A DNA stretch of 64,000 nucleotides from Ruania suaedae (GCF_021049265.1 NZ_CP088018.1:2914001-2978000), one strand, 5' to 3'; shown: positions 23,983 to 33,731, counted from the stretch's first letter. The notes: generated from the letters alone by a model not told the origin. A program made the numbers and translations.

Positions 23983-25164
23983 TCACTCCGCCGTGAGCGG
24001 GTCCAGGCCGCGCCACGGGAAGGCGGCCCGGCGGGTGGCGGCGATCGCCTGATCGACCGGATCGGCAGGGTCGTATCCCTCGGTCCAGCGGCGGAAGCCG
24101 GCCGCACCGCCGTCGGACATCGTGCCCGGGCCCTCGCCGTCCACGAGGACGAGCACACGCTCGACCCATGCGGGAGGGAGCTCGGTGGCAGCCGGTATCG
24201 GCACACCCGCGCTGACGGCGAGCAGGTGGGCCCAGGACCGGGGAACCGTCCAGAGCACGTCGTATCCCCCACCACCGGTGGCCAGCCAGCGCCCGTCGGT
24301 GTGCGCGACCGCCCATTCCTCGATCATCACCGCGGCCGCACGCTGGGCGTCGATCGTGATGTCGAGCCCGGTGAGCGGATCCCGGCGGTGGGTGTCGCAC
24401 CCGTGCTGGCTCACGATCACCTGCGGGGCGAACTGACCCACGACCGGTCCGGCGACGGCCTCGATCCCCCGCAACCATGCCTCGTCCCCGGTACCCTCGG
24501 GCAGCGCCAGGTTGACTGCCGAGCCCCGTGCGTGCGGACCGCCGACGTCCTGGGCGAACCCGGTGCCCGGGAACAACGTCTGCCCGCTCTGGTGGATCGA
24601 GATCGTCACCACGCGCGGGTCGTCCCAGAAGGCACGTTCGACGCCGTCACCGTGGTGGGCGTCGATGTCGAGGTAGAGGACCCGCTCGCACCCGGCGTCC
24701 AGCAACCAGGAGATCGCCACCGCGGCGTCGTTGTAGATGCAGAAGCCCCCGGCACGTCCGGGCATCGCATGATGCATCCCCCCGGCGATGCTCACGGCCC
24801 TCGCCGGCGTCTCCTGCCACACGGCGCGCGCACCGGTGAGGGTCGCACCCACGATGCGCGCGGCGGCCTCGTGCATCCCGGCGAAGATCGGGTCATCGGT
24901 GGTGCCCAGTCCCCGGGAGCGGTCCGGCACCCCTGCCGAGGCCGCCCGCACCGCGGCGATGTAGGCACGCTCGTGCACCCGCGCCAGCTCCTCGTCCGAG
25001 GCCGGCCTGGCTTCGACCACCTCGACGCCAGGGGCCTGCAGCAGCCCGAGCTCGGACATCAGCTCGACGGTCAGGCGCAGCCGGACGGGAGCCATCGGGT
25101 GCCCGGGCCCGAAATCGTAGGAGAGCAGCTCCTCGCTCCAGGGCAGCGTGACGGGGCAGGGCAT
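23983..25164 (-). CDS. AcuC-like histone deacetylase family hydrolase
   Basis: A 393-residue zinc-dependent deacetylase-fold protein. Motifs: ISIAGGMHHAMPGRAGGFCIYND (catalytic histidines), RVLYLDIDAHHGDGVERAFW (Asp/His metal ligands), ISIHQSG, SQHGCDTHRRDPLTG and LATGGGGYD. The family includes AcuC, which deacetylates acetyl-CoA synthetase, and polyamine deacetylases. No acs gene is adjacent, so the substrate is uncertain. The ATG at 25164 follows TAACGT by 5 bases with GAGG between, so it is possibly leaderless. Confidence 0.9.
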   Translation of the reverse strand: MPCPVTLPWSEELLSYDFGPGHPMAPVRLRLTVELMSELGLLQAPGVEVVEARPASDEELARVHERAYIAAVRAASAGVPDRSRGLGTTDDPIFAGMHEAAARIVGATLTGARAVWQETPARAVSIAGGMHHAMPGRAGGFCIYNDAAVAISWLLDAGCERVLYLDIDAHHGDGVERAFWDDPRVVTISIHQSGQTLFPGTGFAQDVGGPHARGSAVNLALPEGTGDEAWLRGIEAVAGPVVGQFAPQVIVSQHGCDTHRRDPLTGLDITIDAQRAAAVMIEEWAVAHTDGRWLATGGGGYDVLWTVPRSWAHLLAVSAGVPIPAATELPPAWVERVLVLVDGEGPGTMSDGGAAGFRRWTEGYDPADPVDQAIAATRRAAFPWRGLDPLTAE

Positions 25165-25169
25165 ACCTC

Positions 25170-25175
25170 ACGTTA
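25170..25175 (-). promoter_or_regulatory. -10 box of the AcuC-like gene
   Basis: Minus-strand TAACGT, then five bases (GAGGT), then ATG at 25164. Confidence 0.45.
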
Positions 25176-25258
25176 GCGCGCCGGAGGCGCGCGCCACTGC
25201 GGGTGGGCGGCGACGTGGCACAGTAGGCACGTCCCGACCGCAGGCACCCAGGAGAGAC

Positions 25259-26656
25259 GTGGCACGCGTGCGCACCCCTAGCCCCGGCGACGACGCCGGC
25301 GTGCTCACCCGGGTGAGGGAGCGGGTCGACGCCGTCGCCAGGCACTCCCCGGCTCGCCTGACCCTGATGGTGTTCGCTTCGGTGATCGGGCTCGTCACCA
25401 CCCTGCTCTCGCTGCCCCTCGCCACCAGCGACGGCGACCGCGCCCCCTTTGTGGACGCCCTCTTCACCGCCACCTCCGCGGTGTGCGTCACCGGCCTCGT
25501 CACTGTCGACACCGCCACCTACTGGTCCCCGTTCGGGCAGGCGGTCATCCTGATCGGCATCCAGATCGGCGGACTCGGCGTGATGACGCTCGCCTCGATC
25601 CTCGGCCTGGCCGTCTCCCGCCGGATCGGTCTGACGCAGAAGCTGCTGGCCGCGGCCGAGACCAAGACCACCCGCCTGGGGGAGGTCGGCTCACTGCTGC
25701 GGGTGGTGCTGGTGACGATCGCGGTGATCGAGACCGCGCTGTGGATCGTGCTCTTCCCGAAGTTCCTGCTGATCGGGTACTCGTTCGGCGAGGCGCTGTG
25801 GCACAGCCTGTTCCAGGCCGTCTCGATCTTCAACAACGCCGGCTTCATCATCGAGGAAGGCGGCCTGGGCCAGTACGCCGGGGACTGGTGGATGGTGCTG
25901 CCGATCATCATCGGTGGCTTCATCGGGGCACTCGGCTTTCCGGCGATCCTCTCGGTCGCTCGCAGCTGGCGCCGGCCCGGCCGCTGGTCGCTGCATGCGA
26001 AGCTGACCGTGGCGACCAGCGCCCTGCTGTGGGCAGCAGGAGCCCTGCTGATCGGTGCGCTGGAGTGGGGCAACCCGCGCTCCTTCGGCCCGCTGCCCGT
26101 CGCCGACAAGATCCTGAACGCGATGCTCGCGGGAATGACGCCCCGATCCTCCGGCTTCTCCACGGTCGACATCGCCTCGATGACCGAGAGCACCTGGCTG
26201 GTCCAGGACGCGCTGATGTTCGTCGGGGGCGGCAGCGCCTCCACTGCCGGCGGGATCAAGGTGACCACCTTCGCCGTCATGGTGCTGGCGATCCTGGCAG
26301 AGGCGCGAGGCGACCCGGACATCGAGGCGTTCGGACGGCGCATCGCCCCGACCGTGCTACGTCTGGCCGTGGCGGTGGCGTTCGTCGGCGCAAGCCTGGT
26401 GGGCGCCGGGACGCTGGCGCTGCTGGTACTGACCGACCTGCACCTGGACGTCATCCTGTTCGAGGTGATCTCGGCCTTCGCCACGTGCGGCCTGAGTACC
26501 GGGATCACCGCCAACCTTCCCGACTCCGCGAAGTACGTGCTGAGCGCCCTGATGTTCACCGGGCGGTTGGGCACGATGACCATGGCGGCGGCGCTGGCCG
26601 TCCGGGACCGCCGCCGCGTGATCCGACTCCCCGAGGAGAGGCCGACCATTGGATAA
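25259..26656 (+). CDS. TrkH/KtrB-type potassium channel subunit
   Basis: A 465-residue potassium uptake channel subunit with four pore loops each bearing a selectivity-filter glycine. These are FTATSAVCVTGLVTVDTATY, VSIFNNAGFIIEEGG, LAGMTPRSSGFSTVD and SAFATCGLSTGITANL, separated by paired helices. GTG start at 25259 with an AGGAGAGAC ribosome site; the open frame is 37 codons longer but overlaps the promoter region of the divergent AcuC gene. The cognate RCK gene overlaps its 3' end. Confidence 0.95.
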   Translation: MARVRTPSPGDDAGVLTRVRERVDAVARHSPARLTLMVFASVIGLVTTLLSLPLATSDGDRAPFVDALFTATSAVCVTGLVTVDTATYWSPFGQAVILIGIQIGGLGVMTLASILGLAVSRRIGLTQKLLAAAETKTTRLGEVGSLLRVVLVTIAVIETALWIVLFPKFLLIGYSFGEALWHSLFQAVSIFNNAGFIIEEGGLGQYAGDWWMVLPIIIGGFIGALGFPAILSVARSWRRPGRWSLHAKLTVATSALLWAAGALLIGALEWGNPRSFGPLPVADKILNAMLAGMTPRSSGFSTVDIASMTESTWLVQDALMFVGGGSASTAGGIKVTTFAVMVLAILAEARGDPDIEAFGRRIAPTVLRLAVAVAFVGASLVGAGTLALLVLTDLHLDVILFEVISAFATCGLSTGITANLPDSAKYVLSALMFTGRLGTMTMAAALAVRDRRRVIRLPEERPTIG

Positions 26657-27344
26657 GAAGTTCTCGCGTGGGAACGCTCCGCAGGTGGACCAGGGGGCGG
26701 ACGCCAGCGTGCTGGTGATCGGCCTGGGCCGCTTCGGCGGTTCGCTCGCCGCCACCCTCGACGAGCTCGGACGCGACGTGCTCGCCGTCGAACGCGACCC
26801 GGCCCTGATCCGGGACTGGACCGGACGCATCCCGCTGGTGGAGGCGGACGCCTCCAATCCCGTCGCCCTCGAGCAGCTCGGGGTCCAGGACTTCCCCATC
26901 GCGGTGGTCGGGGTGGGGACCTCGCTGGAGGCGAGCGTGCTCATCACGGGCAACCTCGTCGACCTCGGCACGCCCTTGATCTGGGCGAAGGCCATCTCCG
27001 CCGAGCACGGGCGGATCCTGCAGCGCATCGGCGCCCACCACGTGGTCTATCCCGAGCACGACGCCGGCGCGCGGGTGGCGCACCTGGTCTCGGGGCGGAT
27101 GCTCGACTTCATCGAGCTGGAGGACGGCTTCACGATCGTCAAGATGCGCCCGCCGAAGGAGACGCACGGGTTCACCGTGGGCGAGACGGAGATCAAGAGC
27201 AAGTACGGCGTGACGGTGATCGGGGTGAAGCAGCCCGGTCAACCGTTCGAGTACGCCTCGGCGGAGACCCGTATCGATGCCGGGGACACCCTGATCCTCT
27301 CCGGCGACACCGCCCTGCTCGAGAAGTTCGCGGCGCGGCCCTAG
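26649..27344 (+). CDS. TrkA/KtrA-type potassium uptake regulator (RCK domain)
   Basis: A 231-residue cytoplasmic gating subunit. The Rossmann nucleotide site is VLVIGLGRFGGSLAA (residues 21-35) with acidic ends of strands 2 and 3 (AVERDP, EADASN). A TrkA_C domain follows from about residue 150. A rare TTG start at 26649 overlaps the channel gene stop by eight bases, so translation is coupled and the two are made together. Confidence 0.94.
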   Translation: MDKKFSRGNAPQVDQGADASVLVIGLGRFGGSLAATLDELGRDVLAVERDPALIRDWTGRIPLVEADASNPVALEQLGVQDFPIAVVGVGTSLEASVLITGNLVDLGTPLIWAKAISAEHGRILQRIGAHHVVYPEHDAGARVAHLVSGRMLDFIELEDGFTIVKMRPPKETHGFTVGETEIKSKYGVTVIGVKQPGQPFEYASAETRIDAGDTLILSGDTALLEKFAARP

Positions 27345-27377
27345 CGACCCGTCGCGACGCCGAGGGCCGGCGGGCTC

Positions 27378-28190
27378 TCAGTCGCCCAGCTCGCGGCCCA
27401 TCTCGATCGAGCGCAGCCGGACGGTCTCGGCGGCAGCGATCACGGCGGCGCGCACGCCCCGCTCGTCGAGCTCACGGATGGCCGCCACGGTCGTCCCGGC
27501 CGGTGAGCTGACCCGTTCGCGCAGCACGACCGGGTGCTCGCCGGTCTGCTGGGCCATCGCCCCGGCCCCGGCGACGGTCTGCACCGCGAGCTCGCGGGCG
27601 AGGTCGCGGCTGAGACCCCCGAGCACGCCGGCCTCGGCGAGGGCATCGATGAGATAGAAGACGTAGGCAGGACCCGAACCGGAGATCGCGGTGACGGCGT
27701 CCTGGTAGGTCTCCTGCACGCGGTGGACCGCACCGGTCCCGGCCAGCAGCCGGGCGACCTGGTCCAGGTGCTCGTCGGTGGCGTGCTCGCCGGCGCTCAG
27801 CACGCTGACGCCGGCGCCGATCGTGGCCGGGGTGTTGGGCATCACCCGCACCACCGCGGTGCCGGCGGGCAGGCGGGAGCCGAGGTACGCCGTCGAGATA
27901 CCGGCAGCGACGCTCACCACCACCGCGCCGGGCTGGAGTGCGGGGGCGATCTCGGCGGCGACGTCACCGATGTCCTTGGGCTTGACGGCGAGGATCACCA
28001 CATCCGCGCCGGCGACGGCGTCACGGTTGCCGTCGGCCGCCTGCACCCCGAGAGCCTCGGCACGGGCACGGGCGTGCTCGGGCCGGCCGTCAGCCACGCG
28101 AACGCCGCCGGCGTCCACGGTCGGCAGCATCGAGGTCAGGATCGCCTCCCCCATCACACCGATGCCGATGAGGGTGATGCGTTCTGCCAT
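27378..28190 (-). CDS. proC: Pyrroline-5-carboxylate reductase (ProC)
   Basis: A 270-residue NAD(P)H-dependent enzyme making proline from pyrroline-5-carboxylate. N-terminal fold ERITLIGIGVMGEAILTSML (the usual GxGxMG region), ADVVILAVKPKD, VRVMPNTPATIGAGVSVL, and the C-terminal signature AISGSGPAYVFYLIDALAEA and RERVSSPAGTT. ATG at 28190 with GGGAG upstream; the longer frame is not needed. Confidence 0.95.
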   Translation of the reverse strand: MAERITLIGIGVMGEAILTSMLPTVDAGGVRVADGRPEHARARAEALGVQAADGNRDAVAGADVVILAVKPKDIGDVAAEIAPALQPGAVVVSVAAGISTAYLGSRLPAGTAVVRVMPNTPATIGAGVSVLSAGEHATDEHLDQVARLLAGTGAVHRVQETYQDAVTAISGSGPAYVFYLIDALAEAGVLGGLSRDLARELAVQTVAGAGAMAQQTGEHPVVLRERVSSPAGTTVAAIRELDERGVRAAVIAAAETVRLRSIEMGRELGD

Positions 28191-28230
28191 GGCGGGCTCC
28201 CGTCGCTCGTGCTCGGTCAACAACGTCTCC

Positions 28231-28869
28231 TCACAGAGGGTAGGCGCGATAGAAGGCGCTCGCGGTCTCCACATCGGGCGTCTCGGCGACGAGGACGACC
28301 GTGGCGTTGGTCCAGGCCACGCGGGCGCCGTCGCCGGCCTCGGTGATGACGTATCGGCCGGCGGGCTCACCCTCGACCTCCACCTCACCGGACTCGACCG
28401 GCTCGACGCCCTCGGTCAGCGCTGCCAGCGTCTCCTCGGCCTCCTCGGGGTCCTCCCACTGGCCGACGCGGACGCCGACGGCGTCCTCGGGTCCGGTGTA
28501 GGTCAGCCGCCAGCTCTCGAGGGCGTTCACCCCGAGCGGCTCAGGGTCGGACTCCTGCGCGGTGACGGCGAAATCCTCGGCCCCGTGCACGACGTCGGGC
28601 AGGGCCGCGAGCAGCGCGGTGGAGGCGTCCCGCTCGATGGGCTCGGGCGCAGCGGAGCCTGTCTCCGTGCCCGCCTGGGTGGCCGGTGAGGGCGAGGGCT
28701 CGTCCCCACCGAACAGGACCGGGCGAAGGAGCAGGCCGAGCACGACGAGCAACACGACCACCGCGGCCACGAGCACCGGCAGCAGCCAGCGTGGCCGCCG
28801 GCGGCGTGGCCTGATGGTCCCCGTAGCCCCGCCGGCCTCGTGCGGCCGGCCGACCTGCGTGCTCGACAT
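28231..28869 (-). CDS. Hypothetical membrane-anchored protein
   Basis: A 212-residue protein with a basic cytoplasmic N-terminus (RPRRRRPRW), one helix at about residues 29-52 (LLPVLVAAVVVLLVVLGLLL) and an external part starting with a Ser/Pro/Thr linker. The external domain (about 80-212) has an alternating strand pattern but no recognised family. ATG at 28869 is chosen because the frame upstream contains no ribosome site; 40 bases separate its stop from proC, the next gene downstream. Confidence 0.7.
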   Translation of the reverse strand: MSSTQVGRPHEAGGATGTIRPRRRRPRWLLPVLVAAVVVLLVVLGLLLRPVLFGGDEPSPSPATQAGTETGSAAPEPIERDASTALLAALPDVVHGAEDFAVTAQESDPEPLGVNALESWRLTYTGPEDAVGVRVGQWEDPEEAEETLAALTEGVEPVESGEVEVEGEPAGRYVITEAGDGARVAWTNATVVLVAETPDVETASAFYRAYPL

Positions 28870-29048
28870 CTCGTGGCTCCCACCCGCTCGTGCTGCGCCC
28901 GGCCCGGGCATGTGCCCGGTCACTGTACGCGGCTGAGCGCTCCGGCACACCGGCCGGCGCGCGGACGATCGCCGTGGCGTGCCCGCACCGGCGGTCGCTG
29001 TCGGAGGGGGCGGCTACGGTGTGCGGGACGGACCGAGAGGGGCAACGG

Positions 29049-30515
29049 ATGAAGGCACGAACCACGTTTGCGTGCTCGGGCTGCGGCGCCGAGTACACGA
29101 AGTGGTACGGCCGCTGCCAGCGATGCGGCGCCTACGCCACCATCGAGGAGAGCAGCTCGGCCGCCGCGAGCGCCGGCCTGCGATCCACCCGGACCACGCG
29201 TGCGCCGGCGCGGCCGGCGCGCCGCGTGCACGAGATCGAGGCGGACTCGCGCCAGGAGCGCACGTCCACCGGTCTGCGCGAGCTCGACCGGGTGCTGGGC
29301 GGCGGACTGGTGCCCGGTCAGGTGGTGCTGCTCGCCGGTGAGCCCGGGGCCGGCAAGTCCACGCTGCTGCTCACTGCCGCCGATGCGGTGGCCTCGGCCA
29401 CCGGTCGCCCGGTCCTCTACGTCTCCGGCGAGGAGTCGGTCCAGCAGCTGGCCGCACGCGCCCACCGGATCGAGGCGACCAGCGAGCACCTGCTGCTCGC
29501 CGACAGCAACGAGCTGGGTGAGGCGCTCGGTCACCTGGAGGCGGTGGAGGGCGATCCGGCGCTGTTCATCGTCGACTCGGTGCAGGCCATCGCCTCCGCC
29601 GAGGTGGACGGCCGCGCCGGCGGAGTGGCCCAGGTCATGGAGGTCGCCTCCACGATCACCCGGCTGGCGAAGTCGCGGAACCTGCCCGTGTTCCTGGTGG
29701 GTCAGGTGACCAAGGAGTCCACGCTCGCCGGCCCCCGCGCGCTCGAGCACATCGCCGACACCACGCTCTCGCTGGAGGGCGAGAAGCAGACGCCGCTGCG
29801 GTTGCTGCGGACCATCAAGAACCGCTTCGGTCCCGCCGATGAGGTCGCCTGCTTCGAGCAGACCGACGGCGGGATCGTCGAGGTGCCCGATCCCAGCAGC
29901 CTGTTCCGCAGCCTCCGGGCCGCGCCGGTACCGGGCACGTGCCTGAGCGTGACGGTCGAGGGCCGGCGACCGATGATCGCCGAGATGCAGGCGCTGGTCT
30001 CACCCAGCACCACACCCAACCCGCGGCGCGGGGTGAGCGGGCTCGACACCTCCCGGGTCTCCATGCTGATCGCCATCACCGAGCGGCTCGGTGGGGTGCG
30101 CCTGGGCGACAAGGACGTCTTCGCCGCGACGGTCGGCGGGATGCGCTCGAGTGACCCGGCGACGGACCTGGCCGTCTGCCTCGCGATCGCCTCCGCCGCG
30201 CACGAGCTCGTCCTGCCACTGGACGTCGCGGCGATCGGTGAGGTCTCACTCTCCGGAGATATCCGCCGGGTGGGCATGATGGCGCAGCGCCTGGCCGAGG
30301 CGGGCCGGCTCGGGTACCGGCGGGTGCTCGTACCGGCGGGTACCGCGAGCACGCTGGGACCGACACCCGCCGGGGTGGAGCTGATGGAGGTCGCGGCGAT
30401 CCAGGACGCACTGCGGCGTCTGGAAGGCCTGCAGCCCGCCGCGCGCGTCGCGCAGCCGACTACCATGAGCCAAGAGCCGGATCGGCTCACCTCGATCGAT
30501 CCCGTCGAGGCGTGA
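29049..30515 (+). CDS. radA: DNA repair protein RadA (Sms)
   Basis: A 488-residue RecA-like branch-migration ATPase. N-terminal zinc finger with C9, C12, C23 and C26 ([20 protein letters not shown]), Walker A GEPGAGKS at 97-104, Walker B LFIVDSVQ, the RadA-specific KNRFG motif in [12 protein letters not shown] and a C-terminal Lon-like domain ([20 protein letters not shown]). ATG at 29049 with GAGAGGGG upstream; the frame is open earlier, but the zinc finger marks the true start. Coupled to disA by a GTGA overlap. Confidence 0.96.
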   Translation: MKARTTFACSGCGAEYTKWYGRCQRCGAYATIEESSSAAASAGLRSTRTTRAPARPARRVHEIEADSRQERTSTGLRELDRVLGGGLVPGQVVLLAGEPGAGKSTLLLTAADAVASATGRPVLYVSGEESVQQLAARAHRIEATSEHLLLADSNELGEALGHLEAVEGDPALFIVDSVQAIASAEVDGRAGGVAQVMEVASTITRLAKSRNLPVFLVGQVTKESTLAGPRALEHIADTTLSLEGEKQTPLRLLRTIKNRFGPADEVACFEQTDGGIVEVPDPSSLFRSLRAAPVPGTCLSVTVEGRRPMIAEMQALVSPSTTPNPRRGVSGLDTSRVSMLIAITERLGGVRLGDKDVFAATVGGMRSSDPATDLAVCLAIASAAHELVLPLDVAAIGEVSLSGDIRRVGMMAQRLAEAGRLGYRRVLVPAGTASTLGPTPAGVELMEVAAIQDALRRLEGLQPAARVAQPTTMSQEPDRLTSIDPVEA

Positions 30516-31627
30516 GTGCCGCCGCCGCACATCAGAAAGGCCACCGGGTGCCCGCTTCCACACTTCCACCGCTCCTGCGGGAGACGCTGCGCGCCGTCGC
30601 ACCGGGGACCGAGCTGCGCGACGGTCTCGAGCGCATCCTGCGGGGCCGGACCGGTGCGTTGATCGTGCTCGGCTACGACGAGACGGTCGCGCAGATCTGC
30701 TCGGGTGGGTTCGAGCTGGACGTCCCGTTCTCCTCCACCCGGCTGCGCGAGCTCGCCAAGATGGACGGGGCGATCGTGGTCGACCACCGCGCCGGGCGGA
30801 TCCTGCGCGCCGCCGTGCAGATGCTCCCCGACGCCTCCATCGAGACCACCGAGTCCGGCACCCGGCACCGCACGGCCGAGCGGACGGCGAAGCAGACAGG
30901 GTTCCCGGTGATCTCGGTGAGCCAGTCGATGCGCATCGTCGCCCTGTACGTGGGCGGGCAGCGGTACGTGCTGGAGGACTCCGACATCATCCTTTCCCGG
31001 GCGAACCAGGCACTGGCGACGCTGGAGCGGTACAAGTCCCGGCTCGACGAGGTCAGCGGGACGTTGTCGGCGCTGGAGATCGAGGACCTCGTCACGGTCC
31101 GCGACGTCGCCGCGGTGGTGCAGCGCCTGGAGATGGTGCGGCGCATCTCGGCGGAGATCTCCGACTACGTGGTCGAGCTCGGCACGAACGGCCGGCTGCT
31201 CTCGCTGCAGTTCGACGAGATGATCGGTGGCGTGGGGCCCGACCTCGAGCTGGTGGTGCGCGACTACCTCGACACGCGCAGCGCTCGTTCGCTGGAGGAT
31301 GTGCTCGAGGCGCTCGGCAATCTGGACTCGACCCAGCTCATCGACCTCACCCAGCTCGCGCGCATCCTCGGCCTCGGCGGGCGCCAGGGCGAATCACTGG
31401 ACTCCGCCCTCTCCCCCCGCGGCTATCGGATGCTGCACCGGATCCCGCGCCTGCCGATGAGCGTCGTCAACGACCTGGTCGGCCACTTCGGGTCGCTGCA
31501 GAAGATGCTGGCCGCCACCACCGACGATCTCGAGGTGGTCGACTCGGTCGGGGCCCAGCGAGCGCGGGCCGTGCGCGAGGGCCTGTCCCGGCAGGCCGAG
31601 TCCTCGCTGCTCGAACGCTTCGCCTGA
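30512..31627 (+). CDS. disA: DNA integrity scanning diadenylate cyclase (DisA)
   Basis: A 371-residue enzyme that makes cyclic di-AMP while scanning DNA. The catalytic DGA is at 85-87 ([13 protein letters not shown]) and RHR at 118-120 ([16 protein letters not shown]). A helical linker follows, then a C-terminal helix-hairpin-helix ([20 protein letters not shown]...[14 protein letters not shown]). The GTG at 30512 overlaps the radA stop; a second GTG at 30548 ([10 protein letters not shown]) behind AGAAAGG is an equally good start and nearer to the usual length. Because c-di-AMP controls potassium channels elsewhere, the TrkH/TrkA genes nearby are notable. Confidence 0.95.
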   Translation: MSAAAAHQKGHRVPASTLPPLLRETLRAVAPGTELRDGLERILRGRTGALIVLGYDETVAQICSGGFELDVPFSSTRLRELAKMDGAIVVDHRAGRILRAAVQMLPDASIETTESGTRHRTAERTAKQTGFPVISVSQSMRIVALYVGGQRYVLEDSDIILSRANQALATLERYKSRLDEVSGTLSALEIEDLVTVRDVAAVVQRLEMVRRISAEISDYVVELGTNGRLLSLQFDEMIGGVGPDLELVVRDYLDTRSARSLEDVLEALGNLDSTQLIDLTQLARILGLGGRQGESLDSALSPRGYRMLHRIPRLPMSVVNDLVGHFGSLQKMLAATTDDLEVVDSVGAQRARAVREGLSRQAESSLLERFA

Positions 31628-31657
31628 ACGGTCCGCGCACCGAGGGCGGTCAACGGG

Positions 31658-32476
31658 TCAACGCAGCGTGAGCGCCTGCTCCTGGGCCACGAGCGTCTCC
31701 CCGACGTCGAGCGCGGCCTCGACGACGTAGGTTCCGGCCTCGGCGACGGCGGAGTCGCCGGGGCAGTCCTGCGCACTGCGGCGTCCGCTCCAGACGAGCG
31801 TGGCCTCCTCCTGCGCTCCGGTATCGAGCAGGACGGGCGTCTCTCCGGGCCCGGCCGGGCACTGCACACTGCTCCAGACCTGATCCTCACCCGAGGTGAC
31901 GGTCAGGGTGAGGTCCTCGTGACCGACGTCGAGCAGACACGGCACCTGACCGCGGTTGGTGACGGTGACCGCCGCCGTGACATCCGAGCCGGCCGCCGGG
32001 CTCGTCGAGTCGAGTGCGAGCGCAAGCTCGACCGCCTCGGCACGGCAGGCGACAGGGTTGGCGAGCGCCTCCTCGTCCGGTGGGGCATCGGTCGTCGCGG
32101 AGAGGGTGGGCTCTTCCGGAGATGGGCTCGGGTCCTCCGCTCCGGCCGCTCCGCCGAAGCGGTCCATGAGGGCGCGGACGCCAAGGGTGCCGGCGAAGGC
32201 GAGCCCCGCGATGAGCACCAGCACGACGACTCCCACCACCATGCGCCGCCGGCGGTAGATGGCGCGGTCGGCCGCGCTCGTCCGGGCAGGTGGGCGCTTC
32301 ATCGACGATGCTGCGCGCGCGGAGCTGCCCGTGGGCCGACCGGTCCGGGCCGGACGGGCGCCGGCGGCGCGTGACCCGCTGGCGGCGCTGCGTCCGCCTC
32401 CGGGCGCGCCGGCGGGACCGCCGCGGCGGTCGCTGCGCGGACGGCGCGCAGAGTCACGGGGGTTCTGCTTCGGCAC
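31658..32476 (-). CDS. Hypothetical membrane protein of the disA-mutY neighbourhood (Rv3587c-like position)
   Basis: A 272-residue protein: a long basic, low-complexity N-terminus (1-75, Arg/Gly/Ala), one membrane helix at about 79-100 (MVVGVVVLVLIAGLAFAGTL), an acidic Pro/Ser linker and a beta-rich external domain with cysteine pairs (NPVACRAEAVELAL...VPCLLDVG and VQCPAGP...QDCPGDS). Mycobacterium has a membrane protein gene (Rv3587c) in the same place between disA and mutY, but sequence kinship is only presumed. A GTG start at 32476 is supported by TACCGT 6 bases upstream. Function unknown. Confidence 0.72.
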   Translation of the reverse strand: MPKQNPRDSARRPRSDRRGGPAGAPGGGRSAASGSRAAGARPARTGRPTGSSARAASSMKRPPARTSAADRAIYRRRRMVVGVVVLVLIAGLAFAGTLGVRALMDRFGGAAGAEDPSPSPEEPTLSATTDAPPDEEALANPVACRAEAVELALALDSTSPAAGSDVTAAVTVTNRGQVPCLLDVGHEDLTLTVTSGEDQVWSSVQCPAGPGETPVLLDTGAQEEATLVWSGRRSAQDCPGDSAVAEAGTYVVEAALDVGETLVAQEQALTLR

Positions 32477-32482
32477 GCCCCG

Positions 32483-32488
32483 ACGGTA
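32483..32488 (-). promoter_or_regulatory. -10 box of the Rv3587c-position gene, leaderless
   Basis: Minus-strand TACCGT, then CGGGGC, then the GTG start at 32476. Confidence 0.5.
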
Positions 32489-32559
32489 TCCCGGGACGGC
32501 GAGATGCTGATGGAGCCACGGCGAGCGCCGGGCAGACTACCGGCGCTCTCCCCGGCAGG

Positions 32560-32967
32560 CTAGGGGTGGGGAGGAGACGACGGGCTGGGGCGCGATCGGC
32601 GAGCCGCTTCGTTCTCGCGGCGGCGCTCGTCCTGGGACCGCGTGTCCTCCTGGACCGTCCGCTCGGTCACCAGCCACTGCGGCGGGTCCGCGCGGAGCGC
32701 GTCGATCTCGGCCGTGGTGAGCGCACCCTCGATGCCCGCGCGGACGAGACCGGAGATCGAGATGCCGAGGCGACCGGCCACGACGGGGCGCGGGTGCGGG
32801 CCGTTCCGGCGCAGATCGGCCAGCCAGTCCGGGGGGTTGCGTTCGAGCTGTTCCAGTTCCGGGCGGGTGAACTGACCCTCCTGGAACTCCTGCGGCGTGG
32901 CCGGAAGGTACACGCCGAGCTTCTTCGCGGCGGTGATCGCCTTCATGCGTTGTTGATCGGCTCCCAT
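32560..32967 (-). CDS. DUF5997 family protein
   Basis: A 135-residue basic protein beginning MKAITAAKKLGVYLPATPQE, with a helical core (PDWLADLRRNGPHPRPVVAGRLGISISGLVRAGI) that includes a helix-turn-helix-like segment, and a highly charged tail. This matches DUF5997, an actinobacterial family regularly found beside the LysR-like gene seen here. ATG at 32967. The two genes are divergent with 32 bases between starts. Confidence 0.82.
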   Translation of the reverse strand: MGADQQRMKAITAAKKLGVYLPATPQEFQEGQFTRPELEQLERNPPDWLADLRRNGPHPRPVVAGRLGISISGLVRAGIEGALTTAEIDALRADPPQWLVTERTVQEDTRSQDERRRENEAARRSRPSPSSPPHP

Positions 32968-32987
32968 GAGAGCAGTATGCCGGTCGC

Positions 32988-32993
32988 TAGGCT
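32988..32993 (+). promoter_or_regulatory. -10 box of the LysR-like gene, leaderless
   Basis: TAGGCT, then GGCGGC, then GTG at 33000. Confidence 0.6.
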
Positions 32994-32999
32994 GGCGGC

Positions 33000-33731
33000 G
33001 TGACCTCTCCCGCCTTCCGCCTCGGCTACGTACCCGGGGTGACCCCGGCGAAATGGGCCACGATCTGGCGCGAGCGGCACCGCACCGGGCTCGAACTCGT
33101 CCCCCTCGACGTCCTCGACGCCGAACGGGCCGTCCGGGAGGGAGAGGTCGCCGCTGCGCTGCTACGCCCGCCGGTGGACCGGGAGGTGCTGAGCGCGATC
33201 GTGCTCTACGAGGAGGCGAGCGTGGTGGTCGTCCCGGCGGACCACGTGGTCGCTGCTCTCGAGCGCGACGAACCGGTCCAGCCCGCCGATCTGTCCGAGG
33301 AGCCGGTGTTCCATCCCATCGAGGACATCCTCGGGGTGCCACCCGGCCGGGTGCTCGAGTACCGGCCACCCACGATCGCCGAGGCGATCCCCCTGGTCGC
33401 GGCGGGCACCGGGGTGCTGGTGGTGCCGCAGTCCCTGGCCCGCCTGCACCATCGGCGCGATCTCACCTACCGCTTCCTCGCCGAGGGCCCGCTCGCCCCG
33501 GTCGCGCTGTGCTGGCCGACCGAGCGCACCACCGACGAGGTGGAGGACCTCATCGGGGTCGTGCGGGGCCGGACCGTGAACTCCTCCCGTGGGCGGACCC
33601 AGCAGCCGACACCATCGAGTCCGCGACCACGCGCCGGCGGGGGCAAGGCGGGACCTGCGCGCACCCACACCCGGCGCTCACCGCGCAAGGGCCGCCCAGG
33701 GGGCGGTGGTCAGCGCCGCGGCCGCGGCTGA
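33000..33731 (+). CDS. LysR substrate-binding-domain protein lacking the DNA-binding domain
   Basis: A 243-residue protein. Residues 5-195 look like the periplasmic-binding fold of LysR regulators (FRLGYVPGVTPAKWATIWRE, AALLRPPVDREVLSAIVLYEEASVVVV, AEAIPLVAAGTGVLVVPQSLARL) and residues 196-243 are a basic low-complexity tail. No N-terminal winged helix is encoded: the leaderless start and the divergent DUF5997 start leave no room for it. DUF5997, transcribed divergently, could supply DNA contact; that is inference only. Confidence 0.83.
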   Translation: MTSPAFRLGYVPGVTPAKWATIWRERHRTGLELVPLDVLDAERAVREGEVAAALLRPPVDREVLSAIVLYEEASVVVVPADHVVAALERDEPVQPADLSEEPVFHPIEDILGVPPGRVLEYRPPTIAEAIPLVAAGTGVLVVPQSLARLHHRRDLTYRFLAEGPLAPVALCWPTERTTDEVEDLIGVVRGRTVNSSRGRTQQPTPSSPRPRAGGGKAGPARTHTRRSPRKGRPGGGGQRRGRG

